The position numbers were made by a program, and so were the translations under genes. Positions 33,677 through 42,461 of a DNA stretch of 64,000 bases are shown here, one piece after another. The DNA comes from Alteripontixanthobacter muriae (GTDB lineage: Bacteria > Pseudomonadota > Alphaproteobacteria > Sphingomonadales > Sphingomonadaceae): contig NZ_JAAFZT010000015.1 in assembly GCF_013336795.1 (NCBI RefSeq), positions 88,966 to 152,965 of the forward strand. Reading direction: 5' to 3'. The stretch's first letter is position 1; each line of letters starts with the position of its first letter. The notes beneath the pieces are model-generated. The model was not told the origin of the DNA and made no database searches. It saw only the letters and a program-made list of their open reading frames with translations.

Positions 33677-34282
33677 TTATCCACCGCCAGCCCACGGCTC
33701 GGACGTACGCTCCAGATCAAGCGGCCCTGCCCATGGGCGGCAGAGCGCGAACGCATCTTCGGGCGGAGCATCGGTCCAAACAGGCCGATCCTCCTCAGCA
33801 ATGAGAACCGGCATCCGATCATGAACATCGGCATATTGCTGTGCGCAACCCGTCATCACCATGGAATAGACGTCGCCCCATCCAGCGCTTCTGCGCCAGA
33901 TTCCCGCCGCGGTGAACAAGTCGTCACCTGGCAGGGAGAACCAGCTCCGCGTCTTGGCACCTTTCTCCCCTTCAGCCTCGGCCCAGCCGTTCAGCACGAT
34001 CAGGCAGCGGCGCTCCACGAAGCTAGACCGCCAGAAGGCACCGTCCAGCTTGTCGGAGCGGGCGTTGTTGACGGGCTTCGGCTTCAGCGGCTGACCCCGT
34101 GCCCCCTTCGCCTGCAGCGGAAAACCCCAGACCATGCTGCGCAAGGTTCCGCCAGCGATGACCAGTCCAGGGTAGCCGGGGTAGATCTCGGCCGCGAGAT
34201 TGGCCGCTACGGCCGCATTCTTCACGTCGAACCATTTTGCCACTTCATCGCTGTTCTTCGTCATGCGGTAGAGATTGCACAT
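33677..34282 (-). CDS. SOS response-associated peptidase (SRAP/HMCES/YedK family)
   Basis: 201 aa beginning MCNLYRMT, where Cys2 becomes the N-terminal catalytic Cys that crosslinks to abasic sites in single-stranded DNA. Further family residues are NARSDKL (the N and R near 75), VERRCLIVLNGWAEA (the E and WxE) and VYSMVMTGCAQQYADVHDRMP (TxxAxxxxxxxHxRMP, catalytic His). It protects abasic sites in ssDNA at replication forks. Its start shares one base with the ubiA stop (TGATG), so the two genes are coupled. Confidence 0.9.
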   Translation of the reverse strand: MCNLYRMTKNSDEVAKWFDVKNAAVAANLAAEIYPGYPGLVIAGGTLRSMVWGFPLQAKGARGQPLKPKPVNNARSDKLDGAFWRSSFVERRCLIVLNGWAEAEGEKGAKTRSWFSLPGDDLFTAAGIWRRSAGWGDVYSMVMTGCAQQYADVHDRMPVLIAEEDRPVWTDAPPEDAFALCRPWAGPLDLERTSEPWAGGG

Positions 34283-35184
34283 CAGGCATTCCCGACCACG
34301 AAGCATGCTGCGGCCATCAGCGCGCCGGCAAAGCGATTCGACCGGAATCGCTGAAGCGGATTGTGCGGATCCCCGGCATCGAGTGTGACCACCTGCCACG
34401 CGAGGTGAAGCGCGACCGGCAGGAGAGCCAGGATGGCAAAGAAATCCTGCCGCAAAAGCCAGAAGCCAAGCGCCCATAGCCCGGCGGCGCCAGCGTAAAA
34501 CAGCGCGACTCCCGTTCTGACCTTGCGCCCCAGTCGCAAGGCGCTGGACCGGATGCCGACCAGCGCGTCGTCTTCCCGGTCCTGCAATGCATAGATGGTG
34601 TCATAGCCGATTACCCAAAGCACCGCGCCGGCATAGATCGGCAGCACGATATCCAACCTCATGTCGAGCAGTGCCATCCAGCCGACGAGCATCCCCCAGG
34701 TAAAGACCAGCCCAAGCCAGGCCTGCGGCCACCAGGTAATGCGCTTCATGAAGGGATAGGCCGCGACCAGCACCAGACTGCCAAGGGCAACCAGCTGCGC
34801 CTCCCAGCGTAGTTGCAGCAGAACGACAAGGCCGATCAGGCACAGCACCAGCAGCCAGGACCAGGCCGCGCGCTTGCCGACGCGTCCACTCGCAATCGGG
34901 CGGCTGGCGGTGCGGGCGACCTGCGCGTCCAGTTTTGCATCGACGATATCGTTATAGACGCAACCCGCACCCCGCATGGTGATCGCCCCCAGCAGCAACC
35001 ATGCCAGCAGTTCCAGTTGCAACCCCGCGCCTGTCAGCCAGACCCCCCACGCGCAGGGCCAGAACAGCAGCCACCAGCCAATCGGGCGATCAAACCGCGC
35101 AAGCATGGCGAGATCGCGCAGTGGCTGGGGCAGGCGCGCCACCAGGCCGCGATGTTCGCTGTCGGGAACGACCTGATCGGTCAT
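34282..35184 (-). CDS. ubiA: 4-hydroxybenzoate polyprenyltransferase UbiA
   Basis: 300 aa integral-membrane prenyltransferase in ubiquinone synthesis. The first Mg-binding motif NDxxDxxxD is YNDIVDAKLDAQVARTASRP (N78, D79, D82, D86), the second DxxYxxxDxxDD is DTIYALQDREDD near 200. Hydrophobic helices cover most of the chain. The ATG at 35184 (MTDQVVPDSEHRG) is used; a longer frame to 35331 would overlap the divergent rsmE. Next gene on the strand is the SRAP gene, with a one-base stop/start overlap. Confidence 0.93.
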   Translation of the reverse strand: MTDQVVPDSEHRGLVARLPQPLRDLAMLARFDRPIGWWLLFWPCAWGVWLTGAGLQLELLAWLLLGAITMRGAGCVYNDIVDAKLDAQVARTASRPIASGRVGKRAAWSWLLVLCLIGLVVLLQLRWEAQLVALGSLVLVAAYPFMKRITWWPQAWLGLVFTWGMLVGWMALLDMRLDIVLPIYAGAVLWVIGYDTIYALQDREDDALVGIRSSALRLGRKVRTGVALFYAGAAGLWALGFWLLRQDFFAILALLPVALHLAWQVVTLDAGDPHNPLQRFRSNRFAGALMAAACFVVGNA

Positions 35185-35246
35185 GGGCAGGGTTCGTCTC
35201 GCTTCATACCTTGCGTCGTAACCGTCTGCGCGGGTATCGCAAGACG

Positions 35247-36008
35247 ATGCCTGCCAAACCCGCCTGGCCCCCGCGAAGCGCGCCGCGCCTGTTCGTCTCA
35301 TCTGCCCTGTCGCAAGGGGCCGAGATCGCATTGTCCGGCAATCAGGCGCACTATCTCTCCCGTGTCATGCGCGCGGCTGCCGGCGATGCTGTCATTCTGT
35401 GCGACGATGTAACCGGCGAATGGGCGAGCGCCGTAATGGCGGCAACCAAGCGTGAGGTGGTTCTGCGATGCGAGCGCCTGCTGCGATCTCGTGAAGCCAT
35501 GCCGGACTTTCGCCTCTATGCGGCACTGCTGAAGAAGCCTGCGTTCGATCTCGTGCTCGAGAAAGCGACGGAGATCGGTGTTGCGGAAATTCGCCCCATG
35601 CTCACCCGCCGCTGCGTTGCTGACCGTCTCAACCTGGATCGCGCGACGACGATCGTGACCGAAGCCGCCGAACAATGCGCGCGCACGGCCCTGCCCCGGA
35701 TTGCCGAGCCTGTGACGCTCGACGCTATCCTGCGCGAATGGCCCGAAGACCGGCTGCTCTATTTCGCCGACGAACAGGGCGGAGAACCCGCTGCTGCCTG
35801 CTTCGCCGCTGGTGCCAGGGAAGGGCCGAAGCCCGCCGCCTTGCTGATCGGCCCTGAAGGCGGCTTCGACGATGCGGAACGCGCGGCAATCCGCGCCGTG
35901 CCGCAGGCGCGGGCCATAACCCTCGGCCCGCGTATCCTGCGCGGCGAAACGGCCGCCATAGCGGCGATGGCCGTCTGGATGGCCGTGGCAGGCGACTGGA
36001 GCAATTAG
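35247..36008 (+). CDS. rsmE: 16S rRNA (uracil-1498-N3) methyltransferase RsmE
   Basis: 253 aa SPOUT methyltransferase. The N-terminal PUA-like part has ALSGNQAHYLSRVMRAAAGD; the catalytic SPOUT end has LLIGPEGGFDDAERAAIRA and TLGPRILRGETAAIAAMAVW, the SAM-binding knot. It methylates U1498 in the small subunit. Divergent from ubiA; ATG 35247 starts MPAKPAWPPRSAPRLFV, whereas an earlier in-frame ATG would sit inside ubiA. gshA begins 39 bp later on the same strand. Confidence 0.94.
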   Translation: MPAKPAWPPRSAPRLFVSSALSQGAEIALSGNQAHYLSRVMRAAAGDAVILCDDVTGEWASAVMAATKREVVLRCERLLRSREAMPDFRLYAALLKKPAFDLVLEKATEIGVAEIRPMLTRRCVADRLNLDRATTIVTEAAEQCARTALPRIAEPVTLDAILREWPEDRLLYFADEQGGEPAAACFAAGAREGPKPAALLIGPEGGFDDAERAAIRAVPQARAITLGPRILRGETAAIAAMAVWMAVAGDWSN

Positions 36009-36047
36009 CGCTTCCCTCGCACCCCCGGCACGATTAACGCCGCGCGC

Positions 36048-37418
36048 ATGAGCACGCGCGAAACCTCTACTGCCGACGATCCGGTCATCGAAACCAGGGA
36101 CCAACTGGTCGCGCCGATGCAGAAGGGCGAGAAGGCGCCTGCCGACTGGCGCATCGGTACCGAGCATGAAAAACTTGTATTCAACCGCGCCGACCACCAC
36201 TCGCCCAGCTATGACGAACCCGGCGGCATTCGCGACATGCTGCTCTCGCTGCAGGAATTCGGCTGGCGACCGGTCGAGGAAGGCGGCAAGATCATTGCGC
36301 TGACAGGAGAGGACGGCGCGGTCAGCCTCGAACCGGCAGGTCAGCTCGAACTGTCGGGCGCGCCGCTGGAAAATCTGCATGAGACCTGCGCGGAAACGGG
36401 CCGGCATCTTGAACAGGTGAAGGCCATTGGCGAGCGCTGCGATCTCGGTTTTCTCGGCCTCGGCATGTGGCCCGACAAGACCCGCGCCGAACTGCCGATG
36501 ATGCCCAAAGGCCGTTACGACATCATGAAACGGCACATGCCGCGCGTGGGCACGCTCGGCCTCGACATGATGCTGCGAACCTGCACGATTCAGGTCAATC
36601 TGGATTATGCATCCGAAGCGGACATGGTGAAGAAGTTCCGCGTCGGCCTAGCCCTGCAACCGCTTGCCACGGCGCTGTTCGCCAATTCGCCTTTCACCGA
36701 AGGGCGCCCCAACGGCTATCTCTCCTATCGCAGTCACATCTGGTCGGACACGGACCCGCACCGCACGGGCATGCTGCCTTTCGTGTTCGAGGACGGCTTC
36801 GGCTATGAACGCTGGGTCGATTACATGCTCGACGTGCCGATGTATTTCGTATTCCGCGACGGCAATTATATCGATGCGGCAGGCCATTCCTTCCGCGACT
36901 TCCTCGATGGAAAACTCGCCGTCCTGCCGGGTGAAAAGCCCCGCCAGAGCGACTGGTGGGACCACCTGTCCACCGCCTTCCCCGAAGTGCGCCTGAAAAG
37001 TTTTCTCGAAATGCGCGGGGCCGATGGTGGGCCTTGGAGCAGGATCTGCGCCCTGCCCGCCTTCTGGGTTGGTCTGCTCTATGATCCTGCCGCTCTGGAT
37101 GCTGCCTGGAACCTGGTGAAGGACTGGACGATGGCAGAGCGCGAGGATCTTCGGAACGCCGTGCCGCGGCTCGCGCTCGATGCAGAAATACCGGGCGGAC
37201 GAAAGCTGCGGGATCTTGGCCGCGACGTGCTCGCCATTGCGCGGCAGGGGCTGACCGCCCGTGCACGATTCAACGCGAGCGGTGACAACGAGACCGGCTT
37301 CCTCGAAACGCTGGACGAGATCGTGGCCAGCGGAAAAGTACCGGCGCAGCAGTTGCTCGACAAGTTTCACGGCGAGTGGAACGGCGACATAAGCCGCGTT
37401 TACAAATACAGCTTCTGA
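36048..37418 (+). CDS. gshA: Glutamate-cysteine ligase (plant/alphaproteobacterial type)
   Basis: 456 aa, first step of glutathione synthesis. The class II GCL pattern is clear: DWRIGTEHEKLVFNRAD, ISLEPAGQLELSGAPLEN-like (VSLEPAGQLELSGAPLENLH), PMMPKGRYDIMKRHMP, MLRTCTIQVNLDYASEADM and WWDHLSTAFPEVRLKSFLEMRGADGG. The Cys residues of the plant redox switch are not conserved by position as far as can be seen. Cytoplasmic. Its last 771 bases are covered on the other strand by the unterminated methyltransferase frame. Confidence 0.94.
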   Translation: MSTRETSTADDPVIETRDQLVAPMQKGEKAPADWRIGTEHEKLVFNRADHHSPSYDEPGGIRDMLLSLQEFGWRPVEEGGKIIALTGEDGAVSLEPAGQLELSGAPLENLHETCAETGRHLEQVKAIGERCDLGFLGLGMWPDKTRAELPMMPKGRYDIMKRHMPRVGTLGLDMMLRTCTIQVNLDYASEADMVKKFRVGLALQPLATALFANSPFTEGRPNGYLSYRSHIWSDTDPHRTGMLPFVFEDGFGYERWVDYMLDVPMYFVFRDGNYIDAAGHSFRDFLDGKLAVLPGEKPRQSDWWDHLSTAFPEVRLKSFLEMRGADGGPWSRICALPAFWVGLLYDPAALDAAWNLVKDWTMAEREDLRNAVPRLALDAEIPGGRKLRDLGRDVLAIARQGLTARARFNASGDNETGFLETLDEIVASGKVPAQQLLDKFHGEWNGDISRVYKYSF

Positions 37419-38819
37419 CCATTTCGCAGGGTGCTGCATTCGGCTCTGCGGGTTCTCGCGCGTCGCTGAGGCCTCGGCCCTGTTCTCGGGAAGCCATCGC
37501 CCGAATTGGCCGGCGATGCTGCCGAGAAGCCTCGTGATCGGAGCATGTTGCGCCGCCCAGGCGTGATATTCGCGATATTTCGGGTCTTCCGCCAGCAGAT
37601 GTGCCTCTTCCGTTCGCGCGCGCCAGTAATAGATGCCGCTCACGCAGGCGAGGAACACGCTATTGCGAACGGCATCGACTGTAGACCCGCTGCTGACGAG
37701 GAAAGGTAGCACCGTCAGCCACCAGAACAGGTTCTTTGAAACATAGGCCGGGTGCCGCGTCAGGCGATAGGGGCCATTGGTCAGCACGCCGCGATAGGTC
37801 AGGTTGGAAAAGCGAATGCCGAACGCCACCGTCGCCCAGGCATAAAGCGCCGTAAGCGCAACGAGAACCGCGCCCCACACATATAGCAGAGCGGTGTTCC
37901 CCTCCAGCCAATATGCCCAGCCGGGCGTGTCGACCTCGTAGGCCAACATCCCGTTCGCCCCCATGAAGGCGAACACGAATGGCGGATAACATATGAGCGC
38001 GGCGATCCAGCCGCCGAGAAAGGGATTGCCGCTACGAATGTGCGAATCCAGCGGTCGCAGGGTCAGAAGATAGCCGACGGTGCCGATCTGCACGTCTATC
38101 ACGAACAGCAATTCGAACAGCAGGACCGACAACGCCACAGGGTTCGACGCCAATCCTGAAAGGTCCGCATTCACCACTGCCGCGAAACCGGCGGGCAGTA
38201 TGGACAGCATGAAGGCTCCAAAGAACCCCTTGATGATCCAGGCGCGCCAGTGCCGCAGAATCATGGAGCGGTCCGCATCCGCTCCGCCCATCACCGCGCG
38301 GCCGAAATGCCAGGCGCCGTCTCGCGGCTGCGCCATCGCCCTGTCGACCCACAAGACATAAGGAACCGACAGTGGAACAATGAACACCGCTGCTGCCGCA
38401 AGCACATCCATCGCGAACAGATATTGCCCCGACCAGTACCAACGCGCGAGGCAGTAGAAGCAGGCGATGATTGCCCATGTTACCCAAAGGCCGAATATCT
38501 TGGTGAGGGACACAGACAGTCCGGCACCCCAGGGGCGCCTTGCCTGCCAATCCATACCGGTCGATGGGCGACGATGCACCTTATCGATCAACACCGACCA
38601 CAAGATCATGGGCACGGCGGAGAAGAACAGTGCCGCCAGTGCCGCATGCGGCCCCGCCATCCGCATCCGAGGACCGGCCAGCGCCAGTGCATCGGCAATT
38701 TCGGGATAGTTGCGGCAGAAGGCGATCCACGCCAGCAGACCGCACAAGCCTGCAACACCCACGCCCGCCGAAACATCGCTCGGCGGGCGCTGCAGGGTGG
38801 ATGGCGCACTTCTTTTCAC
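36648..38819 (-). CDS. Isoprenylcysteine carboxylmethyltransferase-like membrane protein, stop missing at domain end
   Basis: The first about 455 codons encode a polytopic membrane protein ending in the ICMT/PEMT motif: RGVLTNGPYRLTRHPAYVSK, NLFWWLTVLPFLV, then YYWRARTEEAHLLAEDPKYR (EEHLL-type, SAM-binding). After HAPITRLLGSIAGQFGRW (about residue 446) no family feature is left, and at residue 467 the frame crosses the gshA stop and continues antisense for another 257 codons with no stop. The tail reads like an antisense shadow. Either a stop was lost by a small indel or substitution, or the sequence carries an error here. Start ATG 38819 (MKRSAPSTLQRPPSD). Substrate unknown. Confidence 0.6.
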   Translation of the reverse strand: MKRSAPSTLQRPPSDVSAGVGVAGLCGLLAWIAFCRNYPEIADALALAGPRMRMAGPHAALAALFFSAVPMILWSVLIDKVHRRPSTGMDWQARRPWGAGLSVSLTKIFGLWVTWAIIACFYCLARWYWSGQYLFAMDVLAAAAVFIVPLSVPYVLWVDRAMAQPRDGAWHFGRAVMGGADADRSMILRHWRAWIIKGFFGAFMLSILPAGFAAVVNADLSGLASNPVALSVLLFELLFVIDVQIGTVGYLLTLRPLDSHIRSGNPFLGGWIAALICYPPFVFAFMGANGMLAYEVDTPGWAYWLEGNTALLYVWGAVLVALTALYAWATVAFGIRFSNLTYRGVLTNGPYRLTRHPAYVSKNLFWWLTVLPFLVSSGSTVDAVRNSVFLACVSGIYYWRARTEEAHLLAEDPKYREYHAWAAQHAPITRLLGSIAGQFGRWLPENRAEASATRENPQSRMQHPAKWSEAVFVNAAYVAVPLAVKLVEQLLRRYFSAGHDLVQRFEEAGLVVTARVESCTGGQPLPRNGEHVAAKIPQLSSARYFCIEREPRHGVPKILALCHRPVLHQVPGSIQSGRIIEQTNPEGGQGADPAPRPTIGPAHFEKTFQAHFGEGGGQVVPPVALAGLFTRQDGEFSIEEVAEGMACRIDIIAVAEYEIHRHVEHVIDPAFIAEAVLEHERQHARAVRVRVRPDVTAIGEIAVGAPFGERRIGEQRRGKRLQG

Positions 38820-38867
38820 GCCCTGCGCCTTAGCCGTAAAGGGTTAAGCGCATGGTAAGCGTAGCCT

Positions 38868-40220
38868 TCAGCGAAACGCGCTGATCGTGCCGCTGTCGTC
38901 CAGAATATACAGCGTCTGATTGGCGACGATCGGCGCGAGCGATACCGGCGCATCGAGTTCCCTGAACAGGCTTGCCGCTCCTTCACCCGAACTGACGCGG
39001 TAGACCTGCCCTTCGCTATTGGCGACCCACAACTGTCCACCCGCCAGAACCGGACCGGTCCAGAAGATCTGGCCCTTGCGGTCCTCTTCATCGCGATAAC
39101 GCGGCAATTGCGTCATCCAGCGCACCTTGCCGGTGGAACGGGCGATGGCAAGCAGGCGCGCATCGTCGGTCAGCGTGAAGATCCATTCGCCCGCCACCGC
39201 AGGAGTCGAGATACCTGCGACGTTCAGTTCCCAGATTCGCTGCCCGGTCACCAGTTCATAGGCTGCCATCCGACCGCCCTGGCCCAGCGCATAGACTCGT
39301 CCGTCCAGAATGATCGGGTCCGCATCGATGTCCGTCAGAGATCCGACCTGAGTCGAAATGGAAGTGCGCGCAAGGGCGTCCGCCCAGAGAACCCGCCCAT
39401 TTTCGTAACGATAGGCGGCGAGTTCACCCGAGCTGTAGCCAGCGATGACAGTCCCCTGCCCCGCTGCTGGTGCAGCTACACCGAACACACCGGCTTGCGT
39501 TCCCGCACCCGATTCCTGCCACTGCTCCTCGCCGGTCGCAGCGTCGAGCGCGTAGATCTGATTGTCCTGCGTCATCACATAGACCGAACCGAAGGAAATC
39601 GTCGGCGCACCGCGCAGCGGTCCCGCCGGTTTGACCTTCCAGACCTCTTCGCCGGTGCTGGCGTTCAGCGCGACAACTTGACCCACACCGTTGGTGGCAT
39701 AGACACGCCCGTCGGCATAGCTGGCACCGCCTCCGAAAGCGGACGCCTCAAGATTGCTGGCAACGGCCATGTTGTATGTCCAGACAGGCGCGCCGCTTGC
39801 GGCGTCAAACGCCCGGACCACGCCGCTGGTGTCGACGACATAGAGCCTGCCGTTACCAACCACGGGCGCAGCGGCGAGACGTCGGCGGTTGGTGCTGCCT
39901 TCGACGCCTGTCTTCCATGCGATGGTCGGATCGTTCGCAAGCGCCAGATGGCCATAGGCCTTGCTGGCGGTGCCCCCGGCCTGCGCCCAGTCGGTATTCG
40001 CCTGTGCTGGCGGCAGAACCAAGGCAACACTGGCAAGTGCCGGATCGACCTGTGCGCCGCTCTCGATACGGGACAGGATCGGCGTGCGTTCGCCGACTGT
40101 CGGCGTGGTCGCCGGGCCGTCGCCACCGCCGAACAATCCGCCGGAACAGGCGGAAAGGCTGACGGAAGCACCGGCCAGAAGAGCGAAACGCGAAAAATGC
40201 TTGGAAAATGTCGTTTTCAT
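38868..40220 (-). CDS. bamB: Outer membrane assembly lipoprotein BamB (PQQ-like beta-propeller)
   Basis: 450 aa. Lipoprotein signal MKTTFSKHFSRFALLAGASV with lipobox LSAC. Repeated PQQ blades follow: GNGRLYVVDTSGVVRAFDA, YADGRVYATNGVGQVVALNA, SFGSVYVMTQDNQIYALDA, LDGRVYALGQGGRMAAYEL, each with the W/Y-V-x-x-x-G pattern. BamB is a scaffold of the BAM complex that inserts beta-barrels. ATG 40220 is used because it gives the signal; 40247 adds nine residues. The upstream gene (YfgM-like) ends 24 bp before; this pair is common in alphaproteobacteria. Confidence 0.92.
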   Translation of the reverse strand: MKTTFSKHFSRFALLAGASVSLSACSGGLFGGGDGPATTPTVGERTPILSRIESGAQVDPALASVALVLPPAQANTDWAQAGGTASKAYGHLALANDPTIAWKTGVEGSTNRRRLAAAPVVGNGRLYVVDTSGVVRAFDAASGAPVWTYNMAVASNLEASAFGGGASYADGRVYATNGVGQVVALNASTGEEVWKVKPAGPLRGAPTISFGSVYVMTQDNQIYALDAATGEEQWQESGAGTQAGVFGVAAPAAGQGTVIAGYSSGELAAYRYENGRVLWADALARTSISTQVGSLTDIDADPIILDGRVYALGQGGRMAAYELVTGQRIWELNVAGISTPAVAGEWIFTLTDDARLLAIARSTGKVRWMTQLPRYRDEEDRKGQIFWTGPVLAGGQLWVANSEGQVYRVSSGEGAASLFRELDAPVSLAPIVANQTLYILDDSGTISAFR

Positions 40221-40243
40221 TATCGATCCTGTATCGCAGGCCT

Positions 40244-41041
40244 TCACTGAGCCGCTTGGGGAGCCTGTTGAGCGGCCGCTGCCGCGCCTGCGCCCTGCTG
40301 TTCCAGCAGCGCCTCGACATCGACGATCGCATCCACGCCAAGCTGGCCAGCAATCTGCCGGGCGCGTGAGCGCAGCGAATCCGGCACATCCTCAGCCTTG
40401 GCGATTTCGGCAAACAGATTGCCTGCACGCTGCGTGTTGCCAGCCTCCAGATGCGCCATGGCGACCAGTTCGGCGGCACTGCCGAAGAACGGGTTACCCG
40501 GCACGGCCAGGCTTTCAAGGCGTTCGATGACCTGCTGCGGCGGCAGGCTGTCGAAACGGGTTGCCACTTCGCGGATGGTCGCAAGATTGCGGAGCGCCGC
40601 GGGCGCTTCCGCGTCAGCGCCGACAGCGGCGAAAAGTTGCGCCGCATCCCCCGCCCTGCCCTGCTCCAGGGCAATACCGGCCTGAAGCATCCGGGCGGCA
40701 CTCTGCGGACCGGCGGCATCGCCGCTCGCCAGCGGATCCAGCAATTCGGCACCTGTGTCGAGATTGCCAGCCTCGACCTGATCGAGCGCGCCGATCAATG
40801 CTTCGGAACGCTGCTCCATCGCGGCTTCCTGGCGGTTCTGCCAGTAGAGCCAGCCGGCGAATGCGGCCAGTGCCAGCACCAGCAGGATGATCAGCGGAAT
40901 ACCGAAACGCTGGGCGAATTGGGAATATTGGTCCTGCCGCACGGCATCGTCCACCTCGCGCAGCATCATGTCGTCCTGTGCGGCCTTTTGCCGTCCGGCG
41001 CGATCTGCGGGAGTGAGGGAGTTATTCGGTCTAAGGGCCAC
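40244..41041 (-). CDS. YfgM-like tetratricopeptide membrane protein
   Basis: 265 aa: cytoplasmic N-terminus DDMMLREVDDAVRQDQYSQF, one transmembrane helix (GIPLIILLVLALAAFAGWLYW, residues about 47-67), then periplasmic helix repeats (AARMLQAGIALEQGRAGDAA, AELVAMAHLEAGNTQRAGNL) of the TPR_21 type. YfgM is an ancillary Sec translocon subunit that works with periplasmic chaperones, encoded beside bamB as here. The Ala/Gln tail is low complexity. Confidence 0.88.
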   Translation of the reverse strand: MALRPNNSLTPADRAGRQKAAQDDMMLREVDDAVRQDQYSQFAQRFGIPLIILLVLALAAFAGWLYWQNRQEAAMEQRSEALIGALDQVEAGNLDTGAELLDPLASGDAAGPQSAARMLQAGIALEQGRAGDAAQLFAAVGADAEAPAALRNLATIREVATRFDSLPPQQVIERLESLAVPGNPFFGSAAELVAMAHLEAGNTQRAGNLFAEIAKAEDVPDSLRSRARQIAGQLGVDAIVDVEALLEQQGAGAAAAAQQAPQAAQ

Positions 41042-41207
41042 GCGCGGTCTGTTCCGTCTGTTTAGGATGAATTGCGGGTCTTTAAGGTCCGGCGGCGCTT
41101 ATCGCAATGCCATGCAGCGAAAGCGGCAGGGATGTCCCCTGACGCGTGAAACGCTGCGATGGAGCCGGGGCGCTGAATAGGCGATGAAGCATCCCACCGC
41201 CTCGCCT

Positions 41208-42461
41208 TCAGGACCAGTCTTCGCGGCCCATGGCGGAACCGTAGAGGCGGCGATAGGCAGCGATCATCTTCGCCGCATCATATTCGCTCGCTGCCAATTC
41301 GCGATTTGCTTCGCCAATGCTGCTGCGTAGTTTCGCATCGGCAGCAAGCTTCGCCAGAGAGACAGCAAGGCCCTCCTCGTCGCCTGCAGGCGCAATGAAC
41401 GCTAAATTTGCTTCGGCTACCATGTGAGGAAGGTCGCCGACGGCAGGGGCAGCGACGGGCAGGCCTGCGGCCATCGCTTCCACGACAGAGATCGGGAACT
41501 GTTCGCTGTCGGAAGAGAGGGCGTAAATGTCGAACAGGCCGATGTAGCGGGCAGGCTCGGCGACGAAGCCTGGCATATGCAGCCGGTGGCCCACATTCAG
41601 TCGATCCGCTTGCTCTGCAATCGCCTCGCGCTCATCCCCCTCGCCCACGACGACAAGCTGCCATTCCTCAGGCAACGCGGCAAAGGCGCGGACGAGGCGC
41701 GGCAGGTTCTTGATGGCTCGCAAACCGGCCAGCGTCCCCACCCATTTCTCATCGGGGCGCTTGATCACCCCGCGCAGCGCATCGTGCCGCGGAACCTTGC
41801 GAAAGGCGGAAACATCGATGCCGTTGGGTATGCGTTTGACCCGGCCCATCGGCTGGTCCCAGACCTCGAGCGCGATTTCCTCGAGAACCTCTGACGGAAC
41901 AACGAGGCCCGACGATCGTGCCAGGGCGATCTTCCGATAAAGGTTTCGCAGCCTCTTGGGTTTGCGAAGCTCATCTTCGTTGAACCCGTCTTCATGGTGG
42001 ATGAGCGGCGGCAGGCCGAATGCCTCGCTGAACAGCGTATGCGCCATCACCGCGTCCATCGCGCCCCAATTATAGGTGAGCACCAGATCGTAGCCCGCCA
42101 TCGCGCGGGCAAGCTTCTGCAATCGTCCGGGGGTGGGTCTGCCCTTCAGCGCGGGAAAATCATCCGGCATCCGGACGGTGACGCGCGGTGAAATCTGCCC
42201 GGCGGCTTCCCGCCTCTCGGGCACGCCGGAGACAATGGTGTGCGCTGCACTCGCGCCGAAAGCGTTGATAAGCTGCACACTGCGCAACTCCTTGCCGCCG
42301 GCCGCGAAGGTCGAATGCAGATGCAGGATGCGCGGAACGGCGGCGGATGCTGAAGCAGTGCGCTTCGATCCGTTCGCCTTTGTCGTGGTCCCACCAGCAC
42401 CGCTCTTGCGGGCCTTGCCATGAACCGATTTGCGCGCGTTACCCGTGGCCTTCCGCATCAT
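41208..42461 (-). CDS. Glycosyltransferase family 4 with basic N-terminal extension
   Basis: 417 aa. Two Rossmann domains of a GT-B fold: RILHLHSTFAAGGKELRSVQ at the start (after a 42-residue leader) and the C-terminal donor site RVKRIPNGIDVSAFRKV, WVGTLAGLRAIKNLPRLVRA, DIYALSSDSEQFPISVVEAMAAG (EX7E). The first 42 residues are rich in Lys, Ser, Thr, Gly and Ala (MMRKATGNARKSVHGKARKS), unusual for the family and histone-H1-like. The start overlaps the hydrolase stop (ATGA). Sugar and acceptor unknown; polysaccharide or lipid carrier synthesis is probable. Confidence 0.86.
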   Translation of the reverse strand: MMRKATGNARKSVHGKARKSGAGGTTTKANGSKRTASASAAVPRILHLHSTFAAGGKELRSVQLINAFGASAAHTIVSGVPERREAAGQISPRVTVRMPDDFPALKGRPTPGRLQKLARAMAGYDLVLTYNWGAMDAVMAHTLFSEAFGLPPLIHHEDGFNEDELRKPKRLRNLYRKIALARSSGLVVPSEVLEEIALEVWDQPMGRVKRIPNGIDVSAFRKVPRHDALRGVIKRPDEKWVGTLAGLRAIKNLPRLVRAFAALPEEWQLVVVGEGDEREAIAEQADRLNVGHRLHMPGFVAEPARYIGLFDIYALSSDSEQFPISVVEAMAAGLPVAAPAVGDLPHMVAEANLAFIAPAGDEEGLAVSLAKLAADAKLRSSIGEANRELAASEYDAAKMIAAYRRLYGSAMGREDWS

